From assembly GCA_028122555.1 (NCBI GenBank), contig JAOHSH010000001.1, positions 1 to 64,000 on the forward strand: a stretch of 64,000 bases of DNA, in the 5' to 3' direction. Position numbers and translations under genes: made by a program. Origin of the DNA: Methylophilaceae bacterium (GTDB lineage: Bacteria; Pseudomonadota; Gammaproteobacteria; Burkholderiales; Methylophilaceae). Each line of letters opens with the position of its first letter. Position 1 is the stretch's first letter. Shown in pieces: positions 61,378-64,000 of the stretch. The notes beneath the pieces were generated by a model that saw nothing but the letters and a program-made list of their open reading frames with translations, was not told where the DNA came from and did no database searches.

Positions 61378-62655
61378 ATGATTCCTATTTTAGAAACTAA
61401 GTTAAGTTCCGAATTATTTAATTTAGAAAATTACATAATTAATCATAGTTGTGATATTGAACATTGGTTTAGAATGCAATGGTTAGAGCATGCTGCACCA
61501 TTCTATGCCTCTGTTGACCTAAGGAATTCTGGCTTTAAATTAACTCCTGTAGATACAAACCTTTTTCCAGGCGGATTTAATAACTTAAATCCTGATTTTG
61601 CGCCACTCACAATTCAAGCAATTTCAGTTGCTATAGAGAAAATTTGTCCGGATGCATGGCGAGTACTTATTATTCCAGAAAACCACACACGAAATAAGTT
61701 TTATTTAAGAAATATATTTGAATTGACAGAAATTTTAAAAAATTCTGGGCTTGAGGTTAGAATTGGAAGTATTGATGAAAATATTAATGAAATCCAAATA
61801 ATTAAAATTGATGAAAATCATTCAATAAAAATTGAGCCTATTCATAAAGAAAATAATAGATTATTTTTAAAAAATAATGATAATTCGACTTTTACCCCAT
61901 GTGCCATTATTCTAAACAATGATCTATCTGGAGGTGTGCCAAAAAAAATCAAAGATGTTGATCAAAATATTATCCCCCCACTCTCAGCAGGATGGCCGAC
62001 CAGAAGAAAATCAAATCACTTTAATTATTACAATGACATAGTTGAAGAATTTTCTAAATTTACAAATATTGATCCTTGGCTAATTAATCCATATTTTGAA
62101 AAACTAAACGGTTTAAATTTTCTTGAAAGGGAAGGAGAAATTCAATTAGCTGATCATATTGATAAACTTTTATTAAAAATAAAAGAAAAATATTCGCAAT
62201 ACAACATAACTCATGAGCCATATGTCGTAATTAAAGCAGACGCTGGGACTTATGGAATGGGAATAATGACAATTAAGAATAGTGAGGATGTTATAAATCT
62301 TAATCGAAAAATGAGAAAAAAAATGTCAGTTGTTAAAGAAGGCTTAAAGGTTACAGAGGTTATTATTCAAGAAGGGGTTCATACAGAGGAGACAATTGGT
62401 AAGGCAGTAGCAGAACCTGTTGTTTACATGATTGATCATTTCGTTGTTGGTGGTTTTTATCGAGTTCATACAAGCAAAGGAAAAGATGAGAATCTTAATT
62501 CACCTGGCATGCATTTTGCTCCTGTTGCTTTTGAAACGTCATGTCTTATGCCAGATCAAGGCAGACCATGTGATGATAAAGCAAATAGATTCTATGCTTA
62601 TGGTGTCATAGCGAGATTAGCACTGCTTGCTGCTGCAAAAGAACTTCAAAATTAG
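61378..62655 (+). CDS. gshA: glutamate-cysteine ligase, proteobacterial type
   Basis: First step of glutathione synthesis. The 425 residues do not resemble E. coli GshA but match the form found in betaproteobacteria and some others: FRMQWLEHAAPFYASVDLRN, TPVDTNLFPGGFNNLNPDF, PLSAGWPTRRKSNHF, VIKADAGTYGMGIMTIKN and FYRVHTSKGKDENLNSPG. The late Gly-rich segment has an ATP-grasp look. It is paired with gshB 5 bases downstream. Confidence 0.93.
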   Translation: MIPILETKLSSELFNLENYIINHSCDIEHWFRMQWLEHAAPFYASVDLRNSGFKLTPVDTNLFPGGFNNLNPDFAPLTIQAISVAIEKICPDAWRVLIIPENHTRNKFYLRNIFELTEILKNSGLEVRIGSIDENINEIQIIKIDENHSIKIEPIHKENNRLFLKNNDNSTFTPCAIILNNDLSGGVPKKIKDVDQNIIPPLSAGWPTRRKSNHFNYYNDIVEEFSKFTNIDPWLINPYFEKLNGLNFLEREGEIQLADHIDKLLLKIKEKYSQYNITHEPYVVIKADAGTYGMGIMTIKNSEDVINLNRKMRKKMSVVKEGLKVTEVIIQEGVHTEETIGKAVAEPVVYMIDHFVVGGFYRVHTSKGKDENLNSPGMHFAPVAFETSCLMPDQGRPCDDKANRFYAYGVIARLALLAAAKELQN

Positions 62656-62660
62656 ATAAG

Positions 62661-63599
62661 ATGAAATATTTATTCATAATTGATGAGCCAGAAACATTAA
62701 ATTTTTATAAAGACACATCTATAGCCTTAATTAAAGAATGTCTTACTCAAAAAATTGAAACTCATTACACAGATATTAATTCGATATCTATTGATAAAAA
62801 ACAAAATATAATTATCGACAGTCATCATATTTCTAGTATCAATTCATTAAGTATCAATTCATTAAGTATCAAAAAAATAAAAATAAAAAATAAAATTCAA
62901 TATTTTACAAAAATTTTTATAAGAAAAGATCCCCCTTTTGATACTAACTATTCCAATCTAACTTTCATACTTGACCATGCAAAGAATTTTAATGTCGAAG
63001 TTATTAATAATCCTGTTTCAATTAGAAATCATAATGAAAAATTATCGATACTTAATTTTAAAAAACTAATCCCATCCACCATTATTTCATCAGAGGCTAA
63101 AGATATAATTAAATTTATTAAGAAAGAAAAAAAGGTGATCATAAAGCCACTTGACGGTATGGCAGGTAATGGAATTTTTATGGTTACGCCCGAAGATAAG
63201 AATATAAATGTTATTTTAGAAACAATTACAAATAATGGTAAAAAAACTGTGATGGCACAAAAGTACTTACCAGAAATTAAAAAAGGAGATAAACGTATTA
63301 TTGTAATTAAAGGTAAAGCTATTCCGTATTCTCTAGCAAGAATTCCATCTAAAGGTGAGTTTAGAGCTAATTTAGCAAAGGGAGGAAAAGGGAAAGCTCA
63401 AAAATTAACGAATGGAGATAAAAAAATAGTCATGGAAGTTAAAGACTTCCTAATTAAAGAAAAACTTAATTTTGTAGGTTTAGATATTATTGGTAATTAC
63501 TTAACTGAAATAAATATTACAAGTCCTACTGGGATTGTTGAGATCGAAAAACAAACAAATTTTAAAGCTGCTGCATATATTATTAATGCGTTTAAATAG
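62661..63599 (+). CDS. gshB: glutathione synthetase
   Basis: ATP-grasp enzyme that adds Gly to gamma-glutamylcysteine. It has 312 residues (E. coli 316). RKDPPFDTNYSNLTFILDHA is the family substrate motif. KVIIKPLDGMAGNGIFMV, GDKRIIVIKGKAIPYSLAR and FVGLDIIGNYLTEINITSP form the ATP and metal site. A small internal repeat (SINSL twice) is at about residues 59-68. Its last 14 bases overlap the start of the next gene. Confidence 0.95.
   Translation: MKYLFIIDEPETLNFYKDTSIALIKECLTQKIETHYTDINSISIDKKQNIIIDSHHISSINSLSINSLSIKKIKIKNKIQYFTKIFIRKDPPFDTNYSNLTFILDHAKNFNVEVINNPVSIRNHNEKLSILNFKKLIPSTIISSEAKDIIKFIKKEKKVIIKPLDGMAGNGIFMVTPEDKNINVILETITNNGKKTVMAQKYLPEIKKGDKRIIVIKGKAIPYSLARIPSKGEFRANLAKGGKGKAQKLTNGDKKIVMEVKDFLIKEKLNFVGLDIIGNYLTEINITSPTGIVEIEKQTNFKAAAYIINAFK
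62835..62872. repeat. 15-bp in-frame tandem repeat inside gshB
   Basis: AGTATCAATTCATTA occurs twice in a row (62835-62849, 62850-62864), followed by 8 bases of a third unit. It encodes SINSL-SINSL-SI in a surface region before the conserved RKDPPFD motif. Frame is kept. Confidence 0.9.
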
Positions 63600-64000
63600 C
63601 CTATTTATATTCTTTTTAATCAGCTTTTTATTTGGCTGCAGTGAAAATAAGATTCAACATAGTAAAGATTTTATATTTGGCACATTGATTGATATTAAAA
63701 TTTATGGCGAATCTAAAGTCATTGCTGAAAATGTATCTAATGAAATTTTTAATGAATTTCATCGTCTACATAAATTACTTCATCCTTGGGAAAAAAGCCT
63801 TATCACAGATATTAATAATGCAATCTCTAAAAAACAACCCATACCTATTAACAATGATGAAGTCATTAATATTCTAAAAAATACTCAGTATCTCGAGAAA
63901 AAAACTAAAAATTTATTTAATCCATCTATAGGGAAACTTATTACACTATGGGGATTTCACTCAGATTTTTATGATAACGAAGTGATTCCAAATCAAGAAA
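63586..64000 (+). CDS. ApbE-like FAD:protein FMN transferase lipoprotein, 3' end cut by window edge
   Basis: Reading from ATG 63586, 138 codons are open to the window end. The product starts MRLNSLFIFFLISFLFGCSE, a lipoprotein signal with Cys18. It continues HSKDFIFGTLIDIKIYGES, FHRLHKLLHPWEKSLITDIN and LFNPSIGKLITLWGF, the N-terminal pattern of ApbE proteins, which attach FMN to flavoproteins such as Nqr and Rnf subunits. The start lies inside gshB (14-base overlap). The catalytic C-terminal part is outside the window. Confidence 0.88.
   Translation, partial: MRLNSLFIFFLISFLFGCSENKIQHSKDFIFGTLIDIKIYGESKVIAENVSNEIFNEFHRLHKLLHPWEKSLITDINNAISKKQPIPINNDEVINILKNTQYLEKKTKNLFNPSIGKLITLWGFHSDFYDNEVIPNQE

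Overview
The window is a dense, AT-rich (about one third G+C by eye) stretch of bacterial chromosome holding about 69 protein genes. No rRNA, tRNA, insertion sequence, prophage or CRISPR array was seen, and no gene-free gap exceeds about 250 bases. Gene content and order point to a betaproteobacterium with a small, streamlined genome. The diagnostic runs are rpsP-rimM-trmD-rplS, ruvCAB-ybgC-tolQRAB-pal, rpe-gph-trpEGDC, metX-metW-ampG-xth-pyrE, gatCAB next to mreBCD-mrdA-rodA-rlpA, lipBA, and a gshA-gshB pair of the proteobacterial non-E. coli type. Low G+C, overlapping genes and one dominant porin best fit a marine OM43-like Methylophilales. That is an inference: no methylotrophy gene lies in the window.

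Left part (1-18.8 kb), almost all on the minus strand. Read in the direction of transcription: a major facilitator exporter, ssb, a zinc-ribbon protein, a DUF502 membrane protein and aspS. Then comes a five-gene accessory block (VOC protein, glycosyltransferase-like protein, YjbQ, TPR protein, 2OG-Fe(II) oxygenase), followed by yebC-ruvC-ruvA-ruvB-ybgC-tolQ-tolR-tolA-tolB-pal-cpoB-queE-queC and finally rpsP-rimM-trmD-rplS. The ruvC gene appears to start at an AUU codon.

Middle part (18.9-42.3 kb). uvrA (plus) converges on aroE (minus). A nitrogen-control module follows: glnA with two identical NtrC-type sites and a sigma-54 promoter, a terminator, a further NtrC-type site, then ntrB-ntrC. After it come a TPR-glycosyltransferase fusion, a major porin with a structured upstream region, and aroK-aroB-dgt. 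PBP1A and an uncharacterised protein (plus) converge on the minus-strand operon rpe-gph-trpE-trpG-trpD-trpC-hemB.

Right part (42.4-64 kb), mostly plus strand: hemA-prfA-prmC, metX-metW-ampG, xth (minus), pyrE, and gatC-gatA-gatB (minus). Next is the cell-shape cluster mreB-mreC-mreD-mrdA-rodA-rlpA, running on into the lipoate genes (ybeD, lipB, lipA), gshA-gshB and the start of an ApbE-like lipoprotein cut by the window edge.

Compaction runs through the window: 4-, 8- and 14-base overlaps within operons, overlapping convergent gene ends, and several UUG or GUG starts. No wholly new multi-gene system was found. The strongest leads are the AUU-started ruvC, the E. coli-like glnA/ntrBC control architecture, the five-gene block between aspS and yebC, and the porin upstream region.
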